A DNA stretch of 44,923 nt, taken from Thermoplasmata archaeon. Lineage in GTDB: Archaea; Thermoplasmatota; Thermoplasmata; Methanomassiliicoccales; Methanomethylophilaceae. The stretch covers positions 1-44,923 of the forward strand of contig SUSU01000009.1 of NCBI GenBank assembly GCA_015063225.1. The letters are read 5' to 3'. The translations under genes were made by a program, and so were the position numbers. A model generated the notes under the pieces. The model worked only from the letters and a program-made list of their open reading frames with translations, ran no database searches and had not been told where the DNA came from. Positions 1 to 7,867 of the stretch are shown one piece after another. Each line of letters opens with the position of its first letter. The first letter of the stretch is position 1.

Positions 1-81
1 ATGCAGCGAATGCTATGCAAACCTTGATAAAAATCGACAGAGTTCACAGCATTGCGAGCTCAATTTTAATGGAATAACAGA

Positions 82-158
82 TGGCGGGCCTGAGGGGATT
101 CGAACCCTTGGCCGTCCGATTAAGAGTCGGACGCTCTACCTAGCTGAGCTACAGGCCC
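82..158 (-). tRNA. tRNA-Lys (anticodon CTT)
   Basis: Read on the minus strand the segment folds into a full cloverleaf. The acceptor arms are GGGCCTG at the 5' end (position 158) and CAGGCCC (92-86), followed by discriminator G at 85 and an encoded CCA at 84-82. The anticodon stem TCCGA/TCGGA encloses the 7-nt loop CTCTTAA, giving anticodon CTT, which reads the lysine codon AAG. The T arm has the usual GGTTCGAATCC. No intron is seen. This is not the amber-reading tRNA-Pyl, whose anticodon would be CTA. Confidence 0.96.
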
Positions 159-226
159 GTGCAAACCCGACCAATAACTCATACTTAATAAACCCATCGA
201 ATAGACCGTAATCGGCCACGATTCCC

Positions 227-874
227 TCAAAGGAGTTCCAATCCGATGGACACCGCGGAATAGCGGGCCACCGCCCTGTCGTCCGCCCCGGCGATGATCA
301 GGACGTCCCCCTCCTTCATCCCCGTGCCGCGGACGTATTCGGCGAAATCGGGATGCATCTTGTCGAGGTTCCAGAGGCCGGGGAAGAGCAGCCTGTCGTA
401 TCTGATGATGAACACCGACGCCCCTATCGACCCGTGGCGGTAGCCGGAGTCCCTCTGTTCGACCCCGTCGGTGATCCTCCCGGCGCGCCTGTGGACGATC
501 ACTCCCTGCTGGACGTCGCCGATGGCATAGATCTCGGTGGTGACATCGGAGAACTCCAGGGGTATGCAGTCGAGGAAACCGTATCCCGCATCGGCGAGCG
601 TGACGCCGTTGCGGTCGGTGATGGTGAGTCCCTATCCGGTGAGGGCGTCCATGAGGTCGCGGGTCCTGTCGAGCGAGAGACCTATCTCGGATGATATATC
701 CATGTACGTGGATGTCCCTTTCCTTTTCAGGAGGTCCATGGCGATGAAGGAGCGCGCTTCGGGGCCCTGTGGAAGGCACATGCTAACCATTGGCCCCGCA
801 GTATCGAAAAGATCCCCATCCGAATAGAGTTTGAACAATCCTTCGTACCTCTGCGAGGCGAATCTCCCTATCAC
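227..874 (-). CDS. DUF4443-like winged-helix regulator with an in-frame TAG codon
   Basis: The frame runs from ATG at 874 to TGA at 227 and is interrupted only by TAG at 634-632 (codon 81 of 215). Both halves look like one protein. The first 80 residues resemble a winged-helix DNA-binding domain (helical ISSEIGLSLDRTRDLMDALT). Directly after the TAG come the wing-like GLTITDRNGVTLAD and then an alpha/beta C-terminal domain ending in GDVLIIAGADDRAVA. This order resembles archaeal DUF4443 proteins, recognised from memory and not checked. The residue before GL in such a wing is often Lys or another polar residue, so a pyrrolysine there would be tolerable. Alternatives are translation stopping at TAG to give an 80-residue HTH protein, or a pseudogene. 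Codon use is the same on both sides and no frameshift is present. Upstream AT-rich sequence near 905 may be the promoter. It probably regulates transcription; targets are unknown. Confidence 0.7.
632..634 (-). other. In-frame TAG codon, candidate pyrrolysine site
   Basis: The codon lies between GGA and GGA codons inside the DUF4443-like gene, with open frame on both sides (80 codons before, 134 after). TAG is used as a terminator by none of the genes called in this window. That is typical of archaea that decode TAG as pyrrolysine, but neither tRNA-Pyl nor PylS lies in the window. Confidence 0.6.
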
Positions 875-975
875 ATTAATTAACCATTCCCTTACGAATA
901 ATTACATTGTAAACCCTGCACCGTGTTGGAGAGGTTTTATCCAATCCTGCGGAGCCGTGCCGATCGGAGGGAGTT

Positions 976-1000
976 GCGCGCGCGGGCAATTGTTATAACA
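976..1000 (+). promoter_or_regulatory. GC element plus TATA box ahead of the CBS protein gene
   Basis: An all-GC tract GCGCGCGCGGG at 976-986 is followed 4 bp later by a TATA-like TGTTATAACA at 991-1000. The start codon at 1022 lies about 25 bp beyond the TATA box, so the message is probably leaderless or nearly so. The GC tract is one copy of an element that recurs ahead of several promoters in this window. Confidence 0.55.
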
Positions 1001-1021
1001 TAAGATTGGGATGCCCCAAGC

Positions 1022-1507
1022 ATGAGTCAGTTAAGGGTCAGGGATCTCATGACCACTCAGGTCATCACCGTCAAGCCGACGGACAGCGTCCGCCATGCGG
1101 TGATCAAGATGGCCATCGACAACGTGGCGGGCGCCCCCGTGACGGACAACCGCAGCCACGTCCTCGGGATGGTCTCCCAGACGGACGTCCTCAAACTCCT
1201 CCTGAAGTACCAGCAGAAACTCGACAGCGGCACCGGCGGGGAGACCCTCCTCAACCACCCCCTCGACAACATGGAGGGAGAGGGCGATGTCCTCGAGTCC
1301 ATCAGCGAGGAGATTGCATCGATGCCTGTCGAGCAGATCATGGTCCGCACCGTCATCTCCACCACCCCCGACGCACATCTCATCGAGGTTCTCAAGGCCA
1401 TGATGGTCGCCGATATCGGCCGTCTGCCCGTTCTCGAGCAGGGCGTCCTCGTGGGTACCATCTCCCGTTCCGACATCATCTTCGCCCTCTACAAGAAGAA
1501 GGTCTGA
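1022..1507 (+). CDS. Protein with two CBS domains
   Basis: This 161-residue soluble protein consists of two CBS domains: roughly residues 6-62, opening with VRDLMTTQVITVKPTDS, and residues 100-158, opening with VEQIMVRTVISTTPDA. A spacer of about 35 acidic residues separates them. Tandem CBS pairs bind adenine nucleotides or S-adenosylmethionine and usually act as energy or nucleotide sensors. No catalytic domain is attached, so a stand-alone sensor is inferred and its partner is unknown. The ATG at 1022 sits about 25 bp after a TATA box, supporting a leaderless start. It precedes the YycJ-type hydrolase gene by 9 bp and the two are probably co-transcribed. Confidence 0.9.
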   Translation: MSQLRVRDLMTTQVITVKPTDSVRHAVIKMAIDNVAGAPVTDNRSHVLGMVSQTDVLKLLLKYQQKLDSGTGGETLLNHPLDNMEGEGDVLESISEEIASMPVEQIMVRTVISTTPDAHLIEVLKAMMVADIGRLPVLEQGVLVGTISRSDIIFALYKKKV

Positions 1508-1516
1508 ACCGCCTTG

Positions 1517-2275
1517 ATGGAAGTACACGTCCTCGCCAGCGGTAGCGACGGGAACTGCACGGTCATAAAGAACGACGACGAGGCCGTGATGGTCGATGCG
1601 GGGTACAACTGCAAGACGCTCTGCCATCTCATGGATGTCGAGGGTATCGACCCCTGTAGCATCAAGGCCGTGCTCGTGACCCACGAGCACACCGATCACA
1701 TCAGCGCGATCCGCGTCCTGAACAAGAAGTTCGGGTATCCCGTGTACGCCACGCCCGCGACGTTCGACGCCTTCGACCACGGGGACGCCGGTTTCGTCCC
1801 CGTCGAGAGGGGCGGTTCCTTCGAGCTCTGCGGGATGACCGTGAGGTCCCTCCCCACCTCGCACGACGCCGTGGACCCCACCGCATATTCCTTCACCGCG
1901 GACGGGAAGACCGTCTCCATAATCACCGATACCGGTGTCCTCACCAAGCCTTGTCAGGACGCCCTCCGCGTCTCCGACCTCGCCATCCTCGAGGCCAACT
2001 ACGACGCGCAGATGCTCGCCGACAACCCCCTCTACTCCTCGGCGCTCAAGCGCCGCATCAGGTCGGAGATGGGCCATCTCGGCAACACCGATTCAGGCAA
2101 ATCCATCGCCGAGACCCTTTCCCCTAGGAACAGGAAGCTGTTCCTGGCTCATCTCAGCAGGAAGAACAACACCCCCGACATCGCGAGGGACACCGTGGCC
2201 CGCATATCGGGCGTGCCGCGTTACAAGATAGACTGCCTGGAATACAAGGGCGATACCCGTACCCTGAAGTTCTGA
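1517..2275 (+). CDS. Metallo-beta-lactamase fold hydrolase, YycJ/WalJ type
   Basis: The protein is 252 residues from ATG 1517; a TTG at 1514 would add one residue. It starts with the family-typical VLASGSDGNC and carries the metal-binding THEHTDH (His56, His58, Asp60, His61). A further SHDAVDP lies near residue 115 and a C-terminal LAHLSRKNNTP follows. These features match the YycJ branch of metallo-beta-lactamase proteins, zinc- or manganese-dependent enzymes thought to act as nucleases or phosphodiesterases on DNA or RNA. No signal peptide is visible, so it is cytoplasmic. It follows the CBS gene closely and ends adjacent to the convergent GINS gene, with the two stop codons touching (TGATCA). 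The fold and active site are clear; the substrate is unknown. Confidence 0.9.
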   Translation: MEVHVLASGSDGNCTVIKNDDEAVMVDAGYNCKTLCHLMDVEGIDPCSIKAVLVTHEHTDHISAIRVLNKKFGYPVYATPATFDAFDHGDAGFVPVERGGSFELCGMTVRSLPTSHDAVDPTAYSFTADGKTVSIITDTGVLTKPCQDALRVSDLAILEANYDAQMLADNPLYSSALKRRIRSEMGHLGNTDSGKSIAETLSPRNRKLFLAHLSRKNNTPDIARDTVARISGVPRYKIDCLEYKGDTRTLKF

Positions 2276-3088
2276 TCACTCGTACTTCACGGCGGCGCAC
2301 TTGCCGCTGGATATGAGGATGTTCGCTACGGCCTCGGGGAGGTTCGCCACATCCTCGCGGTGGAGGGTGTAATTGCGGTCGTCCGGGCCCACGAACTGGG
2401 GAAAGTCCTCGAACATGCGGACCGTGATATACCTGTTCTCGGGCTCCTCGAACTCCGGCTTGGGTTCCGGGGGAACGGCATCGAAATCGTCTACGGGGAT
2501 GTCGCCGTCGTCCATCAGTCCCCCGTCGAGCATGTCGGGGTCCTCGAACATCTCCTCCGCGGGCACCTCCGGAGAGGGTCCGGGCGCGGTCTTGGGGACA
2601 CTCGACGGAGCGGTGACGGGCACCGATGGCGCCGTGACCGGGACGTCGGGCGCCGTCTGAGGCGCGGTGTAGACATCGATCTTCTGGGGACTGTAGGTCT
2701 TCATGCCGCACTCCCTCTCGAAGCTGTTGAGCATGTCCTTGGCGAGCGCCCTCACTCTCTCGAAGTACTCGTGTTCCTCGGCGGTGAGGTCGTCCAGGGG
2801 CACGTCGGTCTTGAAGGCGCTGGCGACGGCCATGCGGGCGATCTTGCTCAGCCTCATCTTGAGGACGTCCGTCGCGGACGACTGGATGCTGTTGAGGTTG
2901 GCGATCAGCATGGAGAGGGCGAAATCGTCCCCTCCCTGGGCCTTGTCCCTGTCGGCACGGGTGCGTCTGACCAGGTCCGCGGTGGCGGCGTAGAAGTCCT
3001 TGCGGACGGGCTGGAGCTGCGTGTAACGCGCCTCCGCACGCCTCGCCGAGGTAACCTCCTCCTTGGTAGTCCTGCCGCCCTGTGCCAT
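2276..3088 (-). CDS. Archaeal GINS complex subunit (Gins51-like)
   Basis: GINS is part of the archaeal CMG replicative helicase and links MCM to GAN/Cdc45 and primase or polymerase. The N-terminal 140 residues are helical (A domain) and include LIANLNSIQSSATDVLKMRL. The last 55 residues form the small beta B domain, starting YITVRMFEDFPQFVG. The order A then B fits the Gins51/Sld5-Psf1 type. Between them lies a long low-complexity linker (about residues 140-215), first Pro/Thr/Ala-rich with repeated PVTAPS-like units, then acidic. This makes the protein longer (270 residues) than usual. ATG 3088 is preceded by GGGAAGGAAG, a fair ribosome-binding site. The gene is divergent from the DUF167 gene. 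Confidence in GINS is high; the exact subunit type is inferred. Confidence 0.87.
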   Translation of the reverse strand: MAQGGRTTKEEVTSARRAEARYTQLQPVRKDFYAATADLVRRTRADRDKAQGGDDFALSMLIANLNSIQSSATDVLKMRLSKIARMAVASAFKTDVPLDDLTAEEHEYFERVRALAKDMLNSFERECGMKTYSPQKIDVYTAPQTAPDVPVTAPSVPVTAPSSVPKTAPGPSPEVPAEEMFEDPDMLDGGLMDDGDIPVDDFDAVPPEPKPEFEEPENRYITVRMFEDFPQFVGPDDRNYTLHREDVANLPEAVANILISSGKCAAVKYE

Positions 3089-3188
3089 CTTCCTTCCCTA
3101 TGATTCAACCTCTTTTTATCTATGTCGGAGAGCCCGCCGGACCCCCTCCGCAGAAAGGATGTTATGGTCGGAAGACGTGTCCCCGGAC

Positions 3189-3485
3189 ATGGATCCCTCA
3201 GTCGCCGTGCGCTCCCGCGGGGGGCGTACGGAGGTCGATGTAACCGTCTCCCCCCGGTCGTCCCGTTCGGGCATCGACGGGTTCGACGAGTGGCGGAAAC
3301 GCATCATCGTCAGGGTGAAGGCCCCTCCGCTCGACGGCAGGGCGAACAAGGAGGTCGCTGACGTATTCCGCGAGGCCACCGGGATGAGGTCCGAGGTGGT
3401 GGCGGGCATGACCTCCCACCAGAAGACCGTGGCCGTCGAGGGCGATATAGAGGCCGTTCTTTCCGCGCTGGTGAGGCTACTTTGA
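3189..3485 (+). CDS. DUF167 (YggU) family protein
   Basis: A small soluble protein of 98 residues from ATG 3189, matching the usual size of the family. Signature features are DVTVSPRSSRSGI, then IIVRVKAPPLDGRANKEV, then VVAGMTSHQKTVAVEG, the classic YggU pattern. Its function is unknown; the fold resembles an RNA-binding-like alpha/beta module. The frame stays open upstream: ATG 3159 would add ten residues but has its AAAGG too close to the codon, so 3189 is preferred without certainty. A TATA-like CTTTTTATCTA near 3110-3120 could serve this gene. The stop overlaps the TTG start of the small Toprim gene, starting a probable operon. Confidence 0.82.
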   Translation: MDPSVAVRSRGGRTEVDVTVSPRSSRSGIDGFDEWRKRIIVRVKAPPLDGRANKEVADVFREATGMRSEVVAGMTSHQKTVAVEGDIEAVLSALVRLL

Positions 3486-3877
3486 ACGACGCCGAGCGTC
3501 TGGAGCGCATAGAGGAGGTCCTGGAGAAGCTGGATCCCCTCTGTGAGGACCATGTGCTCCTGGTGGAGGGCCTCAAGGACATCCGCGCTCTCGAGGCCTT
3601 GGGCATACGCGGGGACTTCTTCACCGTACAGGCCTCCGGCGGCCCCGTCGCGGCGGCCGAATACGTCGAGACCCACGGGGGGAAGGCGGTCCTCCTCACC
3701 GATTGGGACCGCAGGGGCAACGCGCTCGCGGATCAGATAGTCTCCCTTCTCTCCGGCGACGCCTCCGTGGACACCGAGATCCGTTCCGAACTCTCCCGTC
3801 TCTGCGGCGGTCTCGCGAAGGACGTCGAGTCCTTGGACTCCGTGGTCGCCCGCCTGCGCACCTTATCCGCCCCATAA
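3482..3877 (+). CDS. Small Toprim-domain protein (UPF0292-like)
   Basis: This 131-residue protein consists of a short helix followed by a Toprim fold. The conserved acidic motifs are visible: LLVEGLKDIRALEALG (Glu in the first motif) and LLTDWDRRGN (the DxD motif). Toprim domains bind magnesium in primases, topoisomerases and RNase M5-type nucleases. Stand-alone archaeal versions of this length belong to a family of unknown function. It starts at TTG 3482, which overlaps the TGA of the preceding gene, so translational coupling is likely. It is followed 34 bp later by tmk, which has its own TATA-like sequence. Confidence 0.85.
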   Translation: MNDAERLERIEEVLEKLDPLCEDHVLLVEGLKDIRALEALGIRGDFFTVQASGGPVAAAEYVETHGGKAVLLTDWDRRGNALADQIVSLLSGDASVDTEIRSELSRLCGGLAKDVESLDSVVARLRTLSAP

Positions 3878-3911
3878 TCCTTATCCCATCCGAACCGATA
3901 TACAGGTACGG

Positions 3912-4505
3912 ATGAGAGGCACTTTCATAGTCATCGAGGGAATCGACGGATCCGGCAAGACCACGCTCGCGAAGCGCCTCGCCGGTTCCAGGGACGTTTG
4001 GCTGACCGCGGAGCCCACCAAGGGCAGGCTGGGGTCGATGCTCCGTTCCGGGGAGCTCGGGGACATACCGCCCGCGGCCGAGGCGCTTCTTTTCGCCGCC
4101 GACCGCTCCATCCACACCGCCGAGATCGAGTCCGAGCTGGAGAAGGGGAGATGGGTCATCTGCGACCGCTACGCCGGCTCCACCGTCGCCTATCAGTCCG
4201 CCTCCATGGGGGACTCCGCCGACTGGGACTGGCTCAATTCCATGCAGGCCCATTCCGTCATCCGTCCTGATGCGGTGATCCTGCTCGACATGGACCCCGA
4301 GGAGTCCATGGCCCGCGTCGGGAGCCGCGGGGAGGAGCTCAGCCGCTTCGAGAAACTGGATTTCCAGCGCCGCGTCCGCACAGCCTACCTGAGGCTCGCG
4401 GAGCAGTTCGGCTACATAGTCATAGACGCGTCCAAGGGGGCCGACGAGGTCTTCGCCGACGCGGTAAACGCACTCAAACAGAGGGGAATAGATGCATCCG
4501 AGTGA
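3912..4505 (+). CDS. tmk: Thymidylate kinase
   Basis: Phosphorylates dTMP to dTDP with ATP in DNA precursor synthesis. The 197-residue length is typical. It begins with MRGTFIVIEGIDGSGKTTLA (P-loop GIDGSGKTT at residues 10-18) and carries WVICDRYAGSTVAYQS, the DRY/DRF-type motif that positions dTMP. A lid-like region around RVGSRGEELSRFE follows. ATAATCCTTATCC about 25 bp upstream can act as a TATA box, so the ATG at 3912 may be the transcript start. The 3' end overlaps coaBC by 14 bp in another frame, implying co-transcription with the CoA genes. Confidence 0.95.
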   Translation: MRGTFIVIEGIDGSGKTTLAKRLAGSRDVWLTAEPTKGRLGSMLRSGELGDIPPAAEALLFAADRSIHTAEIESELEKGRWVICDRYAGSTVAYQSASMGDSADWDWLNSMQAHSVIRPDAVILLDMDPEESMARVGSRGEELSRFEKLDFQRRVRTAYLRLAEQFGYIVIDASKGADEVFADAVNALKQRGIDASE

Positions 4506-5682
4506 AGAGATATTTTGCGCAAAGAGCAACAGGCTGTCGGGCAAGACCATAGTGCTCGGCATAACCGGCAGCATAGCCGCCGTGGAGAGCTTCCATCTCA
4601 TCCGCGAGCTAGTTAGGCACGGGGCGAAGGTCGTCCCCGTGATGACCCCGGAGGCCTGTAGGCTGGTAACGCCCGACGCCATAGAGTTCGCCTCCGGCAT
4701 CCGCCCCATCACCGAGATCGGCGGACAGTGCGAGCACATCCTCCACCTCGGAGACCCTTCGGGAGCGGACCTCTTCATGGTCTACCCGTGCACCGCCAAC
4801 ACCATCTCCAAGATGGCCACCGGCATCGCGGACTCCCCCGTGTCCACCATGGCGTCCGTCGCCCTCGGCGGCGAGGTCCCCGTGGCCATCGCCCCCGCCA
4901 TGCACGGATACATGTTCACCAACCCCGCCATCGAGAAGAACCTTGCCGCGCTGAAGGAGATGGGGGTCTACGTCATCGGTCCCCACGACGACGACGGCAG
5001 GGCGAAGGTCGCCTCCGTCCAGGAGGTCGTGGCGTGGGCCATCAGGCTGCTGTCCCGCGACGACCTCGTGGGCAAGAGGATACTCATCATCGGAGGACGT
5101 TCCGAGGAGGCCATGGACTCCATGCGCATCATCACCAACCGTTCCACCGGCCTCATGGCCGTCACACTCGCCCGCACCGCATTCGAACGCGGCGCGGACA
5201 CCGAGCTGTGGATGGGTGCCTGCAGCGTCCCCCTCCCCGATTTCATCCCCGTGAGGAGGTACGAGTCCGTGGACGACCTCGTGTCCATGCTCGACAGCAT
5301 CGACCACGACATCGTCATCGTCCCCGCCGCACTCGCTGATTTCGCACCCGCTGCCCGCGCCGAGGGCAAGATCCCCTCGGACAAGGGCTTCGACATGGAG
5401 ATGAAGCCCGTCCCCAAGGTGCTCCCGCTCATCCGCAAGAAGTGCGAGAAGGTCATCGGATACAAGGCCGAATCCGGACTCGACCAGATGGAGCTCGTGG
5501 CACGTGCCAGGAACAGGCTCGAGTCCTACAATCTATCCGCTGTCGTCGCCAACGACGTGGACTCCGCGGGCAAGACCTCGGCCTCCATGCTCCTGGTCAC
5601 CGCGGACAGGGTGCAGGACATCTCGGGGACCAAGCCCGACATCTCCAACAGCATCCTCAACTTCGTATCCGAGAAGCTGTGA
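4492..5682 (+). CDS. coaBC: Bifunctional phosphopantothenoylcysteine decarboxylase / phosphopantothenate-cysteine ligase
   Basis: Converts 4'-phosphopantothenate and cysteine to 4'-phosphopantetheine in coenzyme A synthesis. The N-terminal CoaC domain (about residues 18-185) is a flavoprotein: it opens with IVLGITGSIAAVESFHLIREL, has the catalytic His region near residue 80 (EHILHLGDPS), the PCTANT segment, and the substrate-binding APAMHGYMFTNPA. The C-terminal CoaB domain (about 190-396) has RILIIGGRSEE, the NRSTGLMA motif, AALADFAP and the lysine-rich segment MKPVPKVLPLIRKK. At 396 residues it has normal fused length. The start overlaps tmk and the stop is 2 bp before pantoate kinase, so CoA genes are grouped. 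Confidence 0.95.
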   Translation: MHPSEEIFCAKSNRLSGKTIVLGITGSIAAVESFHLIRELVRHGAKVVPVMTPEACRLVTPDAIEFASGIRPITEIGGQCEHILHLGDPSGADLFMVYPCTANTISKMATGIADSPVSTMASVALGGEVPVAIAPAMHGYMFTNPAIEKNLAALKEMGVYVIGPHDDDGRAKVASVQEVVAWAIRLLSRDDLVGKRILIIGGRSEEAMDSMRIITNRSTGLMAVTLARTAFERGADTELWMGACSVPLPDFIPVRRYESVDDLVSMLDSIDHDIVIVPAALADFAPAARAEGKIPSDKGFDMEMKPVPKVLPLIRKKCEKVIGYKAESGLDQMELVARARNRLESYNLSAVVANDVDSAGKTSASMLLVTADRVQDISGTKPDISNSILNFVSEKL

Positions 5683-5684
5683 CG

Positions 5685-6533
5685 ATGCCGAGAGCGTTCT
5701 GTCCCGGACACATAACCTGCCTCTTCTCCCCCGGCAGCACCGCCGGGGACATGGGGTCCAGGGGCTCCAGGGGGATCGGCATAAGGGTCTCCAAGGGAGC
5801 TGCGGTGAAACTGACCGAGGTCTCCGGGAAGGATGTCACGATCATCATCGACGGGGAGGTCTCGGACGCCCCGGTCACACGCTATGTGCTCCAATCCATC
5901 CTCCCCGGCAGGGGACTCGAGGCCGAGGTCGTCAACGGCCTCCCTGTCGGCCAGGGGTTCGGGATGAGCGCCGCCGGTGCTATCGCTGCCGCATTGTGCG
6001 CCGCGGAGATGTCCGGTGTCCCCGCCGACGAGGCCTGGAGTATCGCCCATGCCTCCGAGATCGTCAACGGCGGGGGATTGGGGGATGTCTCCGCCCTCCG
6101 CTGCTGTTCCGATGTCCCCGAGAGGGTATTGGAAGGTCTCCCTCCTGCAGGGGAGGTCAGGGGCACGGGACTGAGGTTTCCCGTGCTCACGGTGGCCGTC
6201 CTCGGCCGGAAGATGGACACCGGGCACGTCCTCTCCAAGCCCTCGGTCCGCTCCGGTCTCGTGTCCTCGTACGAAGGAGCCAGGAAACTGTTCACCGGTT
6301 CGAGGCCGTCTTTATTTGAAGCTTCCAACAAGTTCTCTTCGGAGGCCGGCGTGGAATCCCGCGAGGTCGCCGAGGCGATCTCCAGACTGAGGTCCGGGAA
6401 CCGCCGCGCCGCCATGTGCATGCTCGGCAACAGCATCTTCTCCGACGCGCCCTACCTGATGGTGAAGGACGCCTTCCCGGACGCGGACGTCCGTCCGCTG
6501 ATGTCCACCTCCGAACCCGCCAGACTGCTCTGA
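5685..6533 (+). CDS. Pantoate kinase (GHMP family)
   Basis: Archaea make 4'-phosphopantoate with pantoate kinase and then phosphopantothenate synthetase, instead of the bacterial PanC/PanK route. This 282-residue protein starts PRAFCPGHITCLFSPGS and has the glycine/serine-rich GHMP phosphate loop GLPVGQGFGMSAAGAIAAA (about residues 85-103), characteristic of pantoate kinases. No membrane segment is seen. It follows coaBC by 2 bp, and this neighbourhood is strong functional support. ATG 5685 is chosen because the preceding in-frame stretch only reads coaBC in the wrong frame. The stop codon abuts the stop of the convergent DUF357 gene. Confidence 0.92.
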   Translation: MPRAFCPGHITCLFSPGSTAGDMGSRGSRGIGIRVSKGAAVKLTEVSGKDVTIIIDGEVSDAPVTRYVLQSILPGRGLEAEVVNGLPVGQGFGMSAAGAIAAALCAAEMSGVPADEAWSIAHASEIVNGGGLGDVSALRCCSDVPERVLEGLPPAGEVRGTGLRFPVLTVAVLGRKMDTGHVLSKPSVRSGLVSSYEGARKLFTGSRPSLFEASNKFSSEAGVESREVAEAISRLRSGNRRAAMCMLGNSIFSDAPYLMVKDAFPDADVRPLMSTSEPARLL

Positions 6534-6827
6534 TCACTCGAAAAGCGTGAAGAGCTGGTCGTCGCCGTCCACATCGAACAGTCCGATGCGCGCCCCGCAG
6601 TCTATCCACCCGTGGGCGTAGTTCACGGCGGCGAAGGCGGTGACGATGTCCCCGGTCTCCCGGAAATGGCAGGCGTCGTTGTAGTAGGAGGTGATCATCT
6701 CCATGAAGCTGTCCGCCAGCCTCCTGTTGAAGGAACGCTCGGGCGCGGCGATCTTGATCTTGTCGATGGCGCGCTTGGTGATCCCGAGGTAACGGTCTAT
6801 CTTCTCGTCGGTGACGACGTTGTTCAT
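6534..6827 (-). CDS. DUF357 family protein
   Basis: A 97-residue, mainly helical protein. The sequence from KIDRYLGITKRAIDKIKIA through SFMEMITSYYNDACHF to AAVNYAHGWIDCGARIGLF matches the small archaeal DUF357 family, whose function is unknown. An upstream ATG at 6893 extends the frame, but an AAATATC TATA-like box lies inside that extension near 6850-6862. This puts transcription start almost on ATG 6827, so the shorter start is preferred. The gene is convergent with pantoate kinase, with adjacent stop codons, and divergent from prs. Confidence 0.82.
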   Translation of the reverse strand: MNNVVTDEKIDRYLGITKRAIDKIKIAAPERSFNRRLADSFMEMITSYYNDACHFRETGDIVTAFAAVNYAHGWIDCGARIGLFDVDGDDQLFTLFE

Positions 6828-6948
6828 GCGCACCGCATCGTCCCGCCGATATTTGGTTGTGTCCCGGGGTCCGGGGGGCACGGAGTTCCGCATAACGCAC
6901 TCAATCCGGCATCTGGCTCATCATATTAGGCTCGTAACGTCCCCCGCC

Positions 6949-6976
6949 CGCGTGCGCACGCGCATTTATGTATTAT
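6949..6976 (+). promoter_or_regulatory. 14-bp GC palindrome plus TATA box ahead of prs
   Basis: CGCGTGCGCACGCG at 6949-6962 is a perfect 14-bp palindrome. The TATA-like TTTATGTATTATC starts 2-3 bp later, about 25 bp upstream of prs. A GGGGGC stretch at 6985-6990 may be a weak ribosome-binding site. This is one of the recurrent GC elements in the window. Confidence 0.6.
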
Positions 6977-6994
6977 CTTTGACTGGGGGCAACT

Positions 6995-7867
6995 ATGTTA
7001 GTAATCGGCGGATCAGCCTCAATCGACCTCGCGAAGGAGCTCGCCACAGTCCTCGACTGCCCCTACATCTCCGCTTCCACCATGCGCTTCCCCGACGGGG
7101 AGTGCTACACCCGCATCGACATGGAGAAAATCGACGACGATGCAGTCATCGTCCAGAACACCTTCCCCGACGGCAACCTCGTGGAGATGTTCCTCCTCCA
7201 GGACGCCGCCCGCAGGCTCGGCGCCAAGAGCATAACCCTCGTCATCCCCTACTTCGGATACGCCCGTCAGGACCGCGTCTTCAAACCCGGGGAGCCCGAG
7301 TCCGCCAAGATCATGTGCAAGATGCTCGACATGAACTGCGACAGGGTCATCACCGTCGACATCCACAAGGAGGTCGTCCTCGACAACTTCACCTGTCCCC
7401 ACAAGGACCTCAAGGCCGCCATGGCCATCGCCGACTACTTCGCCGAGAAGGGCATCGACATCGTCCTCTCCCCCGACATCGGCGCCGCCGGCCGCGCCAA
7501 GGAGGTCGGGGACTACATGGGACTCCCCTACGACCACCTCAACAAGACCCGTCTCTCCGGTACCGACGTGAAGATCGCCCCCGCCACCGCCGACGTCAAG
7601 GGCAAGAACGTCCTCATCGTGGACGACATGATCGCCACCGGAGGCACCATCGTCGCCGCCTCCGCCGCCCTCAAGGAGGCCGGCGCCTCCGCGGTATACG
7701 TGGCATGCACCCACGGTGTCTTCGTGAACAACGCCCTCGAGAGGTTCACCGGTTCCCCCGTGGAGTCCGTCCTCTCCTGCAACACGCTCAACAACGCCGT
7801 CTCCCACATCTCCGTGGCCGGGCTCGTCGCCGATGCCCTGAAGGACGCCTTCGCCGGTAAATGGTGA
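6995..7867 (+). CDS. prs: Ribose-phosphate pyrophosphokinase
   Basis: Makes PRPP from ribose 5-phosphate and ATP, feeding purine, pyrimidine, NAD and amino acid synthesis. The 290 residues include FPDGE near residue 30, the ATP-binding and flexible loop region PYFGYARQDRVFKPGE (about 87-102), VDIHKE, and the PRPP-binding signature VLIVDDMIATGGTI (about 204-217). The length matches archaeal enzymes, which are shorter than bacterial ones. The last codons overlap proS, so prs-proS-trmI are probably one operon. PRPP supply fits the purine genes later in the window. Confidence 0.96.
   Translation: MLVIGGSASIDLAKELATVLDCPYISASTMRFPDGECYTRIDMEKIDDDAVIVQNTFPDGNLVEMFLLQDAARRLGAKSITLVIPYFGYARQDRVFKPGEPESAKIMCKMLDMNCDRVITVDIHKEVVLDNFTCPHKDLKAAMAIADYFAEKGIDIVLSPDIGAAGRAKEVGDYMGLPYDHLNKTRLSGTDVKIAPATADVKGKNVLIVDDMIATGGTIVAASAALKEAGASAVYVACTHGVFVNNALERFTGSPVESVLSCNTLNNAVSHISVAGLVADALKDAFAGKW

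Noticed and set aside
82..158. The tRNA as a possible tRNA-Pyl
   Set aside because: The anticodon loop is CTCTTAA with anticodon CTT (lysine), not CTA, and the fold is a normal cloverleaf without the small D loop of tRNA-Pyl.
3063..3188. Long N-terminal extension of the DUF167 protein starting at TTG 3063
   Set aside because: It would overlap the start of the divergent GINS gene and its promoter, and the added residues do not look like the family.
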